A DNA stretch of 64,000 nt from Richelia intracellularis HH01. GTDB taxonomy: Bacteria > Cyanobacteriota > Cyanobacteriia > Cyanobacteriales > Nostocaceae. Position numbers and translations under genes: made by a program. This document shows, piece after piece, positions 44,175 through 54,919 of this stretch. The DNA lies in the NCBI RefSeq assembly GCF_000350105.1, contig NZ_CAIY01000044.1, forward strand, positions 310,001 through 374,000, read 5' to 3'. Positions within the stretch are counted from its first letter, which is position 1. Each line of letters opens with the position of its first letter. The notes beneath the pieces are model-generated. The model searched no databases. It was not told where the DNA came from and saw only the letters and a list, made by a program, of their open reading frames with translations.

Positions 44175-45830
44175 ATGAATACAGCAGAGTTATTGGTAAA
44201 GTGTTTGGAAAATGAAGGAGTAGAATATATTTTTGGATTGCCTGGGGAAGAGAACCTACATGTTTTAGAAGCTTTGAAAGGGTCTTCCATTCAATTTATT
44301 ACTACCCGGCACGAACAGGGGGCAGCCTTTATGGCAGATGTCTATGGAAGACTAACGGGAAAGGCAGGAGTGTGTCTTTCAACACTAGGTCCAGGGGCGA
44401 CTAACTTAATGACAGGTGTTGCTGATGCTAACCTTGATAGCTCACCATTAGTGGCAATCACTGGGCAAGTAGGCACAGACAGAATGCATATTGAATCCCA
44501 CCAATACTTGGACTTAGTAGCCATGTTTGCTCCTGTGACCAAATGGAACAAACAAATTGTACGACCAAGCATAACTCCAGAAGTTGTCCGTAAAGCTTTT
44601 AAAAAAGCACAAGCAGAGGAACCAGGTGCAGTTCATATAGACTTGCCTGAAAATATTGCTGCTATGCCTGTAAAAGGGGAACCTTTACGGCCAGACAACA
44701 ATGAAAAAACCTACACTTCCTTTGCTATTATTAGAGCTGCTGCTGCTGCCGTTTCTCAAGCGACGAATCCCATTATTCTAGTTGGTAATGGAGCTATCCG
44801 CGCTCAGGCAAGCGATGCTGTCACACAATTTGCTACCCAGATGAATATTCCTGTTGTCAATACCTTTATGGGTAAAGGTGTAATTCCTTATACTCATCCA
44901 TTGGCCTTATGGTCAGTAGGACTACAGCAAAGGGATTTTATCAACTGTGGTTTTGATAATACAGACTTAGTTATTGCAATTGGTTATGACTTAATTGAGT
45001 TCTCCCCAAAAAAATGGAATCCTGAAGGAAGTATCCCTATTATTCATGTTGGACTAAATAAGGCGGAAATTGATAGTAGTTATATTCCCTTAGTAGAAGT
45101 AGTAGGGGATATTTCTAACTCACTGACAGAAATTGCGAAACTAGCAGACAGAGACCTTAAGCCCAATCCATATGCCATTAGTTTAAAGGCAAATATTCGT
45201 GCTGATTATGAGCAATATGCCAATGATAATGGGTTTCCTGTAAAACCACAAAAGTTAATTCATGATTTGCGCGAGGTAATGGGACCAGATGATGTTGTAA
45301 TTTCTGATGTAGGTGCACATAAGATATGGATGGCCCGCCATTACCATTGTCATAGCCCCAATACCTGCTTGATTTCAAATGGTTTTGCAGCCATGGGAAT
45401 AGCTATTCCTGGAGCTTTGGCTGCAAAACTAGTTTATCCCAATCGTAAAGTTGTAGCTGTAACTGGAGATGGCGGGTTCATGATGAATTGCCAAGAATTA
45501 GAAACAGCTTTACGTGTGGGTACAGCTTTTGTTACTCTTATTTTTCATGATGGTGGTTACGGCCTAATTGGATGGAAGCAAGAAAATCACTTTGGTGAAG
45601 GTAAGTCATCCTTTATCGAGTTTGGGAATCCTGACTTTGTCAAATTAGCAGAAAGTATGGGATTAAAAGGTTACCGAGTGAATGCATCTGAGGATTTCAT
45701 TCCCATCTTAAAAGAAGCTTTAGCACAAGATGTACCAGCAATAATTGATTGTCCAGTAGATTATAGGGAGAACATTCGTTTAACTCAAAAAGCTGATAAA
45801 CTATCTTGCATGTCACAGGAATCAACTTAA
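44175..45830 (+). CDS. 2-oxoglutarate decarboxylase (acetolactate-synthase-like, ThDP-dependent)
   Basis: 551 residues. By sequence alone it would be called acetolactate synthase large subunit, but its position next to SSADH fits the cyanobacterial 2-oxoglutarate decarboxylase, which yields succinic semialdehyde and CO2. ThDP features: Glu47 in TTRHEQGAAF activates the cofactor, and GDG at 431-433 starts the Mg/ThDP motif. The usual closing NN of that motif is not evident; the region reads FHDGGYGLIGWKQ. No regulatory-subunit gene lies nearby, as expected for the decarboxylase. ATG start with GGAGG ten bases upstream. Biosynthetic acetolactate synthase remains possible. Confidence 0.85.
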   Translation: MNTAELLVKCLENEGVEYIFGLPGEENLHVLEALKGSSIQFITTRHEQGAAFMADVYGRLTGKAGVCLSTLGPGATNLMTGVADANLDSSPLVAITGQVGTDRMHIESHQYLDLVAMFAPVTKWNKQIVRPSITPEVVRKAFKKAQAEEPGAVHIDLPENIAAMPVKGEPLRPDNNEKTYTSFAIIRAAAAAVSQATNPIILVGNGAIRAQASDAVTQFATQMNIPVVNTFMGKGVIPYTHPLALWSVGLQQRDFINCGFDNTDLVIAIGYDLIEFSPKKWNPEGSIPIIHVGLNKAEIDSSYIPLVEVVGDISNSLTEIAKLADRDLKPNPYAISLKANIRADYEQYANDNGFPVKPQKLIHDLREVMGPDDVVISDVGAHKIWMARHYHCHSPNTCLISNGFAAMGIAIPGALAAKLVYPNRKVVAVTGDGGFMMNCQELETALRVGTAFVTLIFHDGGYGLIGWKQENHFGEGKSSFIEFGNPDFVKLAESMGLKGYRVNASEDFIPILKEALAQDVPAIIDCPVDYRENIRLTQKADKLSCMSQEST

Positions 45831-45970
45831 ATTCTTATTGAGCCTTAACCCCAAGAGAAATAAATAGGTTAGAAAGCAAAATATGCTAAATTGAGAGTTC
45901 ATTCAACTAAACAACATGCAGTTTGCAGTAATGCTAGTTCTAGATTAGAATCTCATAGTGTCATGAGTAT

Positions 45971-46010
45971 AAATAATCGTAATTAAATTTAAGAATAATT
46001 ACGATTATTT
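45971..46010 (+). terminator. 14-base-pair AT-rich hairpin after the decarboxylase gene
   Basis: AAATAATCGTAATT and its exact complement flank a 12-base loop, 140 bases after the stop. A terminator role for the SSADH-decarboxylase pair is plausible but the stem is AT-rich and the T run short. Confidence 0.45.
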
Positions 46011-46068
46011 ACTGCTTACAGCTAATAGAATAGAGAACTTTTATGTTACGGTAGCATGCAATTTGCAT

Positions 46069-46107
46069 TATAAATGGGGGTTAAACTATCTGTACCCCCC
46101 ATTTATA
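46069..46107. repeat. 12-base-pair G-rich/C-rich hairpin
   Basis: TATAAATGGGGG pairs exactly with CCCCCATTTATA around a 15-base loop. It is the second hairpin after the decarboxylase gene, close to a small ATGCAA-T-TTGCAT palindrome on its left. Possibly a second terminator or an RNA relic. Confidence 0.6.
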
Positions 46108-47419
46108 TCCTAGGCAATCTTCCAGGTGCTAAATTTAATAGAAAATTCGCCATCATATGTGTTTCAACAATTACAAATTTTCATTGTATAACTCATAAAT
46201 TTTGTGTAGTTTATGGAGTTGTACTATTTACAGAAAATAGCAGTATTTTTTAGGTTGGTGCTTTATCATACTCTATCTTTGTTTAAATCCGCTTATTTTA
46301 ATATTTTTTCATTAGATTAAATTTTTATAACTAGAAGCTGTATAGAATCAATCTCTAATTTTTAGCTTGTAGGATTTTTCAGTTTTAAATAAAGACATAA
46401 TATCCTCACACCTTGAATATATATCTGATCCCAATTTATTACTTAAGTAAATTATAACCAACCTGTATTGATATTGGTAATCCTTATTGGATAATTATAT
46501 TATCCTTTTGATATCTGCATTAGTTCTGATACATAACTATTCAAAATAGTAGCAGACTTAGAATAGTTTCTTATGTGTGACTTTCGCTTTTGAGTATTCC
46601 CTCTGTCTTAAAAATTAATAACTTACCTACTCAGCAACTAATACATAATTTTATATTGAGATTAATTATCCCAAGCCGGAGGTAAAACCAGACGAAAATT
46701 CTTGTTTTACCTAAGTAATTACTTGATTCCAATAATTTCTGAAATTATAACTATTATGGCTACGGAATTCATATCATGTATGGTATGAGAATATTTCATA
46801 AAAGAATTTATAAGCTAAACTAGCCTAATAAAAATTAGGTCTAATATCTTGTGATTTTCTCCATTTTGCATTGTGTAAAGAGAGTATTATTAATACATTT
46901 AAATCGTATAAGGTTTAGTTTGTTATACTTCAGTATATAGTTAAATAATTATTGTTGCATATTTTATATACAGCACCATTTAAATTTTTATTCTTTAATA
47001 ATCCAATCTTATGAATAACATATTGAAAATCTTCTGGAATTATTACCAAATTGTTGTACTTATTGAACTTAATTAAATATTTCTAGAAGCTGAGTAAATA
47101 TGTATATGATGTTCGTATAGAAATAGAAAATCTCTTTATATAATTTAATGCTAAGATATAGCTTATCTATCATAATCATAGCAAATTATTTTCATTATCT
47201 GCTACGTTTTGACTTTACCCTTGCAAAGGAGTAGCTTGGGTTCAAGAATCAAGACATCAAAAACTCGCGGTTGTAAATATTCTGGGTTTATTTAAAGTAA
47301 AATTGAAATGAGATGAGACTAGAAAAGTCTTTAAAAACATCTATAAATTTACACATATAGTATTTAGCTATCCCAAATATTTTCTATTTCACATTTTACA
47401 ATCTGTCTTCTTATTTTTT

Positions 47420-47983
47420 CTAACCAAGTCTATTTCTACCAAAAATATCAATCTCTAAGTCCCGTGAATTTTCTATATCATGGACATAGCCACACTTACT
47501 ATTGACGAAAGCATCGCAGTAACTAACGTAAGGCTTAATATCTAATACAGGTGTATTCTCAAGTAGATCAATTCCTTCAACATACAAAACTAAACCTTCT
47601 ATCCTAATTAGTTTCAAAGCACTCAAACCGATAGGATTAGGACGATGTGGTGCACGGGTTGCTAGAGTACCCCTCCTAATTCGGGGCCCTCGTGGGGGTA
47701 TAACAGTGGGATTCCAGTGCTTGTTGAGGTGTAGCCATGAAATTACCCAAATATGTTCAAAACCCTCCATGTCCTTTAGCGCCTTTTTTGGGACAATATC
47801 AGCAAATAGCTCAATGCTAGCAATTACAGGTTGGTAATCTGAGGGTGCTGTGCCCAAGTGGGATTGTCGCGGTGTTCCATGGCGCTCTTTATAAGGGGAA
47901 TGTATGATACCAATGGGATATAAACTAACCTTATCTGAGAATGAAACTGATTTAATATAGTCTTTAGGTGGTAACTTTGGCAT
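47420..47983 (-). CDS. trmO: tRNA (N6-threonylcarbamoyladenosine-37-N6)-methyltransferase TrmO
   Basis: 187 residues, the UPF0066/TsaA family. It methylates t6A37 in certain threonine tRNAs using S-adenosylmethionine. Family marks: IGIIHSPYKERHGTPRQ, the GFEHIWVISWLH strand, and TRAPHRPNPIGLSALKL, the most conserved block, then NTPVLDIKPYV. Length is normal. The ATG start gives an N-terminal tail slightly longer than in some homologues. A tRNA-Thr gene, whose product could be a substrate, lies less than 1 kb away; this may be coincidence. Confidence 0.92.
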   Translation of the reverse strand: MPKLPPKDYIKSVSFSDKVSLYPIGIIHSPYKERHGTPRQSHLGTAPSDYQPVIASIELFADIVPKKALKDMEGFEHIWVISWLHLNKHWNPTVIPPRGPRIRRGTLATRAPHRPNPIGLSALKLIRIEGLVLYVEGIDLLENTPVLDIKPYVSYCDAFVNSKCGYVHDIENSRDLEIDIFGRNRLG

Positions 47984-48142
47984 TTGATATTAAGCCTAGT
48001 GATAATATTGATGTTCTTATGTTTGGTTTACTAACTTTATGAGTAAGTATTCACTATTTTTAACCTAGATTTACTTTTATCCGTCAGATTTCTTGTCATT
48101 TAAAACATTTATGTTATCATTAGTGAATGCTAAAATTTTCAT

Positions 48143-48225
48143 GGGTCGGTGTCCGAGTGGTTAATGGAGACGGACTGTAAATCCGTTGGCTAGCGCCTAC
48201 ACTGGTTCAAATCCAGTCCGGCCCA
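48143..48225 (+). tRNA. tRNA-Tyr (anticodon GTA)
   Basis: A type II tRNA of 83 bases. The seven-base acceptor stem GGGTCGG/CCGGCCC (one G-U pair), the anticodon stem with GTA at 48177-48179, a long variable arm and the GGTTCAAATCC T arm are all present. The 3' CCA is not fully encoded (ACCT follows the stem). Confidence 0.95.
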
Positions 48226-48299
48226 CCTTTATGGAAACTAGTCGTAGATTTTAATTTTAACTTTATCTAATTATAATTTGCGATTATTATTGGTTGTTT

Positions 48300-48371
48300 G
48301 CCCATGTGGCTCAGGGGTAGAGCACACCCTTGGTAAGGGTGAGGTCATGAGTTCGAATCTCATCATGGGCT
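48300..48371 (+). tRNA. tRNA-Thr (anticodon GGT)
   Basis: 72 bases. Acceptor stem GCCCATG/CATGGGC, D arm with GGGGTAGAGC, anticodon GGT at 48332-48334 in loop TTGGTAA, and T arm GAGTTCGAATCTC. CCA is not encoded. It follows tRNA-Tyr by 74 bases on the same strand and may share its transcript. Confidence 0.95.
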
Positions 48372-49372
48372 TGATTTATATTTTTCGGGAATGTTGACCA
48401 AGTTTGGGTTGCAACTGAACGGTTGTTACCTAATTATTAGGGTTATAAGTGTAAAGCCTATGTTGATTAGCTGAGTTATCTTTAGTCTTATGAATCATTA
48501 TGAAAATTAACTTTCCTTCTTTTTATATTTTTATTACCCAGAAAATTTTATGAGGCTATTTTTTATTTATATATTCCCAAATTATCTTGGGTTTTAATCT
48601 AGATTAAAAGAGATCATAAGAAAGTTTATCTGAAGATTAATTTCATGACTAGACTTTACATCCTGCTAATTGTAAGGGACATCATATAAGAATAGAATTT
48701 ACGTATTGTTTACAAGTAATAGTACAGATCATTATTAGTAAAATAAATCACAAGAGATAAATATTAGGATCATATTAGCAGCTTTTTACAATAGATAAAT
48801 AGCTCCAGGAACTTAATAACAATTCAATAGTTACTTTTATGAATAATTGTTGAATTGTAAACCTTGATCAGGGCATTAATAAACGCAAGTAAATGAATGA
48901 AATAATAGCTGATTCGAAGAGTTGTGTAAACCCAAATACCCTAATATTAACAAGTATTCAGAAAGATGTTTTATCAAAAGAATAAGATAGTGGATATTGG
49001 CTCTTGCCAACAATGATTTTACGTATGATGTTTATTTCTATACGTAGTTGGAGCTACTAATTTGGTTACAGTTGTGAGGCTGCAATTAAGCTTGACTAAT
49101 TTTCGGGGTCCATAATATAATTTTCGTCTATTTAAGGTTGAACAGGAACATTATTAATTCCACATCATCACTTCAGGAAATGGATAAAATCTCAACATCT
49201 ACAATAATAAAAGAAAAGATCAAATCAGTACTTTCTATTTTGATAAATAAATATTTTCAATATAGCTCTCACTCCGAAAATTAATTTAATTAATATATTT
49301 TCCCTCTATAAATACCTTAATTATTCTTTTTCGGGTTTTTGAGTTTTTCCTGAAAAATTAATCACTTAGTTT
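48372..49372. other. Non-coding region
   Basis: 1.0 kb between tRNA-Thr (+) and the 3' end of an AI-2E gene (-). AT-rich. No further tRNA, reading frame or strong hairpin is seen. Confidence 0.6.
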
Positions 49373-50413
49373 CTACATTCCTTTAGATTTATCAACCCAT
49401 GCATCCAGAACATCTTTTACTAGGACCTCTTCTAACCAAATTCTGCCCACAACAGTAAGGGGTAGTGCTAAAAACAAACCTGAAAAGCCCAGGAAATAAG
49501 CAAAAAATAACTGAGAAACGAGAGTAACAGCAGGTAATAATGATACTTGATGTGCCATTACAATAGGGGTAAGGAAATTACTTTCTATTTGCTGAATTAT
49601 AAAGTAAAGTATTAATACAACAAGCAGTCGCCAAGGTGAATCTGGACTAAACGCTATTGCCATAGCTGGAATTGCACTTAATGTTGGACCTAAATTGGGG
49701 ATTAAGTTCAAAACTCCTGCTAATATCCCTAATGCTAGAGCTGCAGGGACTCCCAGTATCCATAAGCCAACAAAACTCATTCCCCCAACTACAAACATTG
49801 CTATAATTGCTCCTGCAACCCATCTTTCTAAGGAAACCCCACATAGGTCTAGAATTCCATCTACCCTCTGTCGATAAAATGAAGGGAATAAACGCACAAA
49901 TACTTTCCGGTATGCTAATGGTTCGGCTAGGAACATACCTGTTAGAACTATTACTAATAGGATTTTCAAAAGCACTTCCAAAGAACCAGAGAGAAAAGCC
50001 ACTGAACTGTCAGCAACACGCTTTAACCACGGCTCTGCTTGTTGAATTAAACTATTAATATCAGAAATGTAGGGACTAAGTGCACTGGGAACTCTTAGCT
50101 TAAGATCTTCCAGCCAAGTATCAAAACGCTCTAAACCCTCTGGGAACTGCTTGGTCAGTTCTTGAAACTGGTCTGCAAATGGTGGGACTACCAGCCAGAA
50201 GAAACTAATGATAATAGCAAAAAAAATGCTGACTGATAGTAATACAGAAAAACCACGCTTTAATCCAAATTGTTGAAAACACCTTGATAGTCTATTTAAT
50301 GTTGTAGCTAAAACAACTGCTGCAAATATCAGTAATAGTACTTCCTTTATTTGCCATACAATGTACAGGGAAATAACTATTACTATTAAACCAATCCACT
50401 GATCCAGACTCAC
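49373..50413 (-). CDS. AI-2E family transporter (second copy)
   Basis: 346 residues from a GTG start. The same architecture as the protein at 20430-21617 but shorter and clearly divergent: an N-terminal helix pair, the soluble middle part (about 85-145), then the bundle with AGVLNLIPNLGPTLSAIPAM and QQIESNFLTPIVMAHQVSL, the family signature loop. Exporter or ion-antiporter of unknown substrate. About 100 bases upstream on the same strand lies a 59-codon membrane protein gene; the two may be co-transcribed. Confidence 0.9.
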   Translation of the reverse strand: MSLDQWIGLIVIVISLYIVWQIKEVLLLIFAAVVLATTLNRLSRCFQQFGLKRGFSVLLSVSIFFAIIISFFWLVVPPFADQFQELTKQFPEGLERFDTWLEDLKLRVPSALSPYISDINSLIQQAEPWLKRVADSSVAFLSGSLEVLLKILLVIVLTGMFLAEPLAYRKVFVRLFPSFYRQRVDGILDLCGVSLERWVAGAIIAMFVVGGMSFVGLWILGVPAALALGILAGVLNLIPNLGPTLSAIPAMAIAFSPDSPWRLLVVLILYFIIQQIESNFLTPIVMAHQVSLLPAVTLVSQLFFAYFLGFSGLFLALPLTVVGRIWLEEVLVKDVLDAWVDKSKGM

Positions 50414-50511
50414 GCCCTAATCCCCAATTTATAGTATAGTCCCACTTTCGTTAATCCAGCTAATTTAGCTGATTCTACTCAACTTAATACGATTTTATTA
50501 GAGATTTTTGC

Positions 50512-50691
50512 CTATCTCTGCAATCGCCAAATTAAAACTGTTCCTAGTACAATAGTTGGTGATAAAACCATAATTAAAGCATTACTAGACGTAGCAGGAA
50601 TCGACAAGAACGGGCATAAATACTTAATGATCAATGAAAATCCCACAGAAAGAATAAGCACCTTGAATAAAAAACTAAACTGATTTCCCAT
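50512..50691 (-). CDS. Small membrane protein, 59 residues
   Basis: ATG to TAG, 59 residues, with two hydrophobic segments (FLFKVLILSVGFSLIIKYL and, after a short loop with IPATSSNAL, IMVLSPTIVLGTVLIWRL). The sequence resembles a short conserved cyanobacterial membrane protein I remember with the same IPATS-NAL loop. Function unknown. Its uninterrupted frame inside DNA full of stops, and its position 98 bases upstream of the AI-2E gene, support a real gene. Confidence 0.65.
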   Translation of the reverse strand: MGNQFSFLFKVLILSVGFSLIIKYLCPFLSIPATSSNALIMVLSPTIVLGTVLIWRLQR

Positions 50692-51979
50692 AAAATTAAG
50701 TTAATACTATAGTTGTAGTAGAGTGAAGCACAAAGGTTTATTCCACCCTAGTTTATACAATACTGGACTTTAGACTAAATTTTAGGTTTATAAAAAACTT
50801 GCTCAAAAGTATTTGGAAATTAAACCTGAATTTTCAAATTTTATAGCGTATTGGGGATTATTAATAAAAGTTTGATTCTTTATTTTTATTGGCTTTGAGT
50901 AACTCAAGAGTTCTAAGTTAAATCCTTAAGCAAGTTATGCTAAATATATAGTGAGACTGTAGTAAAAAGTTAATATCATTACCTTAATGTAAATATATTA
51001 CCTTAAGTAGGGAAATAGTCTTTATCTCATAAATCTTTACCATTAAAGTAATAATCTGCTGGAAATAAACCTAAAGAGGAAAGGTGAATAATTTAATTGA
51101 TAGCTAATAGACAATGTTAAATTGACCATCTGCATAGGAATTTAGTGATAACTGTAGGCAATTATAATCCAAGTTGCCTAAATCGGAGACTTGAAAGGTA
51201 TACAGTTCGAAGATAGAAAACAAACTCATTACCAAGTTTTTTGAATTTACCGATGAGGAGATAATTATTTTTGGACGGTAATAAGGGCTTTAATTTATTC
51301 AAATTATTTAGTCAGTTTTTATAATGAATATGCGAATTTAAATACCAACTCATATATATAAATCAAAAATTATATAGCTGCAGATAGCATATTAAATACT
51401 CATGCTTATTTATAGAAAGTATCATAATCCTTTTTTATTTAGGATTTTTAAGTATCCATAGAGGTTTACCTACTCTAAATTTCTCGGTTCACTTGTTTTT
51501 GTTGACTTTGACTGCTCTGTCTACCACAAAATAGAAAATAATCAGCAAGAAGAGTATCTATTTCTGGAGTTTTCAATAAACATTAGTTAATAATACTATT
51601 CAATTAATATACTATAATGCCGCACTGCCTAGTTTTTATTTTATTAACGAATATATACCTGAACGAGTAATTCTCACCTTACTAAATACCAGTTTATAGA
51701 TGCAATTCATTAACGCATATATTGCCCTGTTACAATTCAAAGTTTATATAAGTTTAGAACTGAAGTTTTTTCATATCTTTAAAATACCCAGTAGATTTTT
51801 ATGTTCTAATCCACACAAATATCATCCCTTTATAATTTTGTATCCATTACATAGAATTAAAACTATTCCATGGTTTTAGTAGCAACCTTTTTACCTATTT
51901 CTTATGGTTAAAGTGAAAAAAAGAATGAAGACTTACATATACAAATTATTGTATTTAGATGGTACCTATATGCTATATG
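50692..51979. other. Non-coding region
   Basis: 1.3 kb between the 3' end of glmS and the start of the small membrane protein gene, both minus strand. AT-rich, no recognisable gene or strong terminator. Confidence 0.6.
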
Positions 51980-53880
51980 CTACTCAACAGTAACAGATTT
52001 TGCTAAGTTCCTTGGCTGGTCAACATCTAAACCGCGTCTGGCTGCAATATGATAAGCTAATAGTTGCATAGGGACTACTGTTAGTAGGGGAGATAGCAAT
52101 TCGTCTGCCTCAGCTACGGGTATCATATCATCGAATACATCTGTTGCTTCACCATAATTTACAGAAGTTACCCCAATTAACCGTGAATTCCTTGCTTTTG
52201 CTTCCTGAGCATTAGAAATCAACTTTTCGTATACATTACCAGAAGTTGCGATCACAACGACTGGAACCTTAGAATCTAATAAAGCTATGGGGCCATGTTT
52301 CATCTCCCCTGCAGGATAACCTTCAGCATGAATGTAGCTGATTTCCTTTAATTTTAGCGCCCCTTCTAGAGCAATGGGGAAGTTTATCCCTCTACCCAAA
52401 AATATGAAATCTTGGGTTTCTGCAAAATCATGGGCAAGGTGTTCAGTTAATTTTTTTGGTTTTCTAGGGAAGATTCAATTTCCCCAGGAATATTGTGCAA
52501 ACTATCAATTATCTCTTCTAACCTATTAAAAGGAATTGTTTGCTGACGGGTAGCTAAGTCCAAAGCTAAAGCGTAAAATGCCATTAGTTGAGCGGTAAAA
52601 GTTTTAGTCGCAGCCACACCTATCTCTATCCCAGCTAATGTATTAATTATATGGGGAACCATATAGCCCAAAGTACTTTCGGGGCGATTAGTAATACCCA
52701 TTAGTCGGGCTTGGTACTTAATTCCTTTTCCCTGACGGCGTTCTTTCTCAATGCTAAGAGCTGCTAGTGTATCAGCAGTTTCACCGGATTGTGTAACACC
52801 AATTGTTAGAGTATTTGCAGTCATAGGTGCAGGTGCATAGCGAAATTCAGAAGCATAATATACTTGGGTGGGGATATTTGACAATTGTTCAATTAAGTAT
52901 TTACCAACAAGAGCAGCATGCCAACTAGTACCACAGGCTACTATTTGAATTTGCTCTAAGTCTTTGTAAAGGTCCCCTGATAAATCAAGATTTATTGGGG
53001 AAACAGTTTTATTATTTTCTTCTGAATTAAAATAAGCATCTAAACAAGCTCTTACTACCTGAGGTTGTTCATATATTTCCTTGAGCATGAAGTGCTTGAA
53101 TCCCTGCTTTTCAACAACTGTGGGGCTAAATTTCAGTATTTTAAGCTGTTTACGTTGTCTGGCACCCGCAAAATTATATACTTCCACTCCTAGAGGAGTT
53201 AGTCTGGCTATTTCCCCATTTTCCAAGGGAAGAACAGCACGAGTATGAGAAATAATAGCTGGGGTATCTGAAGCACAGAAAAATTCTCCCTGACCAAAGC
53301 CAATTACCAAAGGGGCTTGTTGACGTATAGCAATCAATTCATATGGGTAATCTGCACAAATCACTGCTAATGCAAATGCTCCTTGAAGCTTATTCGTTGC
53401 TCTAAGAACCGCCTCAAGCAGAACATTATCAGAACCTTTATCATCTCCTGCAAGGATATTTTCTTCCTTGAAAAACTGAGCTATGAGATGTGGCACAACT
53501 TCAGTATCAGTTTCCGAGATAAATTCATTTCCCTGAGCCTTTAATTGTTCCCGTAATTCTCGATAATTCTCAATAATCCCATTTTGTACAACTGCAATTC
53601 TTTTTGTCATATCCATATGAGGGTGGGCATTATGCTCGTCTGGTTTACCATGGGTTGCCCAGCGAGTGTGCCCAATACCTATAGGTGATGGATTTTCTGA
53701 TTTTTCTATTTTTGAGCGTAATTTGTGGAGTTTACCCTTTGCCCGAATACAATTCAGTTCTCCTTCCCAAATCGTAGCAATACCAGCAGAATCATAGCCC
53801 CTATACTCCAATTTTTCCAGACCAGATAATAAAACTTCTGTTGCTGCTTGAGTGCCCACATAGCCAATAATACCGCACAT
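51980..53880 (-). pseudogene. glmS: Glutamine-fructose-6-phosphate aminotransferase, frameshifted
   Basis: GlmS makes glucosamine-6-phosphate, the entry to peptidoglycan and lipopolysaccharide amino sugars. The gene encodes the glutaminase domain (Cys2 in MCGIIGYVG, residues 1 to about 235) and the two SIS domains (about 300-633), 633 residues in total, the usual length. It is in two frames: codons 1-477 end at a TAA at 52447, and the rest reads on from TTAACTGAACACCTTGCC in the other frame. The break is at a run of seven A (coding strand) where eight would restore the frame. No other damage is seen. It is either a recent loss, a sequencing or assembly error, or is rescued by slippage on the A run. 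Confidence 0.9.
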
Positions 53881-54619
53881 TTATGACACTACTCCTTTAG
53901 CGTTGAAGAAAAATTAGTATTCTATCAAGTATAGTTCCCACTGTAATAATGTGTGTATAAGACAAAGGGTCCTAAGTTAGTCAAAAACTTCTTGAATCAT
54001 AATATTTAGATTTCTTAGAACATAAATTAGGGTTTGGTTTAAACCCATCTAATTATCTATATTGTGTAGTCAAGTCTTTGTGAGTATATATTTAAGACCT
54101 TTACTAGAATAATTAAACCCTTATTCTCCTGTATTATTAAAGTTATTAAATAGGAAGTTAAAATATATCAAAACACCATAATTATTTGATGTACAGGCTT
54201 ATATATGGAAATTATATTGTAGCGCAATACCCAATCAATACCATTCCAAAAACCACTCCCATTACTCTGAAGAGCATTTTATCTTATAGGATTATTAGGT
54301 ACAAATTACTGAATTTCTATTCTACCTAAATCAAGAAGATATGTGGGAGAAAATAAATATATAATAGTCAAATGCTTTTATAATTTTATTTCTTACGTAA
54401 TCTCATTGAGAAGTTTAGTTAATAACTATGTCATATAATTTTACTGGTTATTATTTATCATTTCAATAAATAATAACCTCAGCTTAATAGCCTAGGGTAA
54501 TTAGGTTAGGCATTATCCCAAACTCCTGGGAGTTTGGGATAATGCCTAACTTACACGATCATAAGTGCTTGCTATTAACGCGGTGAAAAATTAGCTGTCA
54601 GAGAAAACCAGAAATTCTC
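53881..54619. other. Spacer between psaC and glmS
   Basis: 739 bases between the start of glmS and the 3' end of psaC, both minus strand. It must contain the glmS promoter. The hairpin at 54505-54550 lies near the psaC end. The rest is AT-rich. Confidence 0.55.
54505..54550 (-). terminator. Perfect 22-base-pair hairpin downstream of psaC
   Basis: Arms 54505-54526 and 54529-54550 (left arm begins GTTAGGCATTATCCCAAA) are exact complements with only TG between them, so the apex must open to form a loop. It lies 70 bases beyond the psaC stop. Without a T run it may act by stabilising the psaC 3' end or as a terminator with a factor. Confidence 0.65.

Positions 54620-54919
<300 letters not shown>

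Larger units (their letters stand above)
45831..47419. other. Gene desert with several hairpins
   Basis: 1.6 kb with no convincing gene. Two hairpins follow the 2-oxoglutarate decarboxylase gene (45971-46010 and 46069-46107). A third, nine base pairs with AGGTAAAAC as left arm, lies at 46680-46712. Otherwise AT-rich. Confidence 0.6.

Noticed and set aside
53881-54500. glmS ribozyme
   Set aside because: The glmS leader shows no catalytic-core sequence I recognise, and this ribozyme is not known from cyanobacteria.
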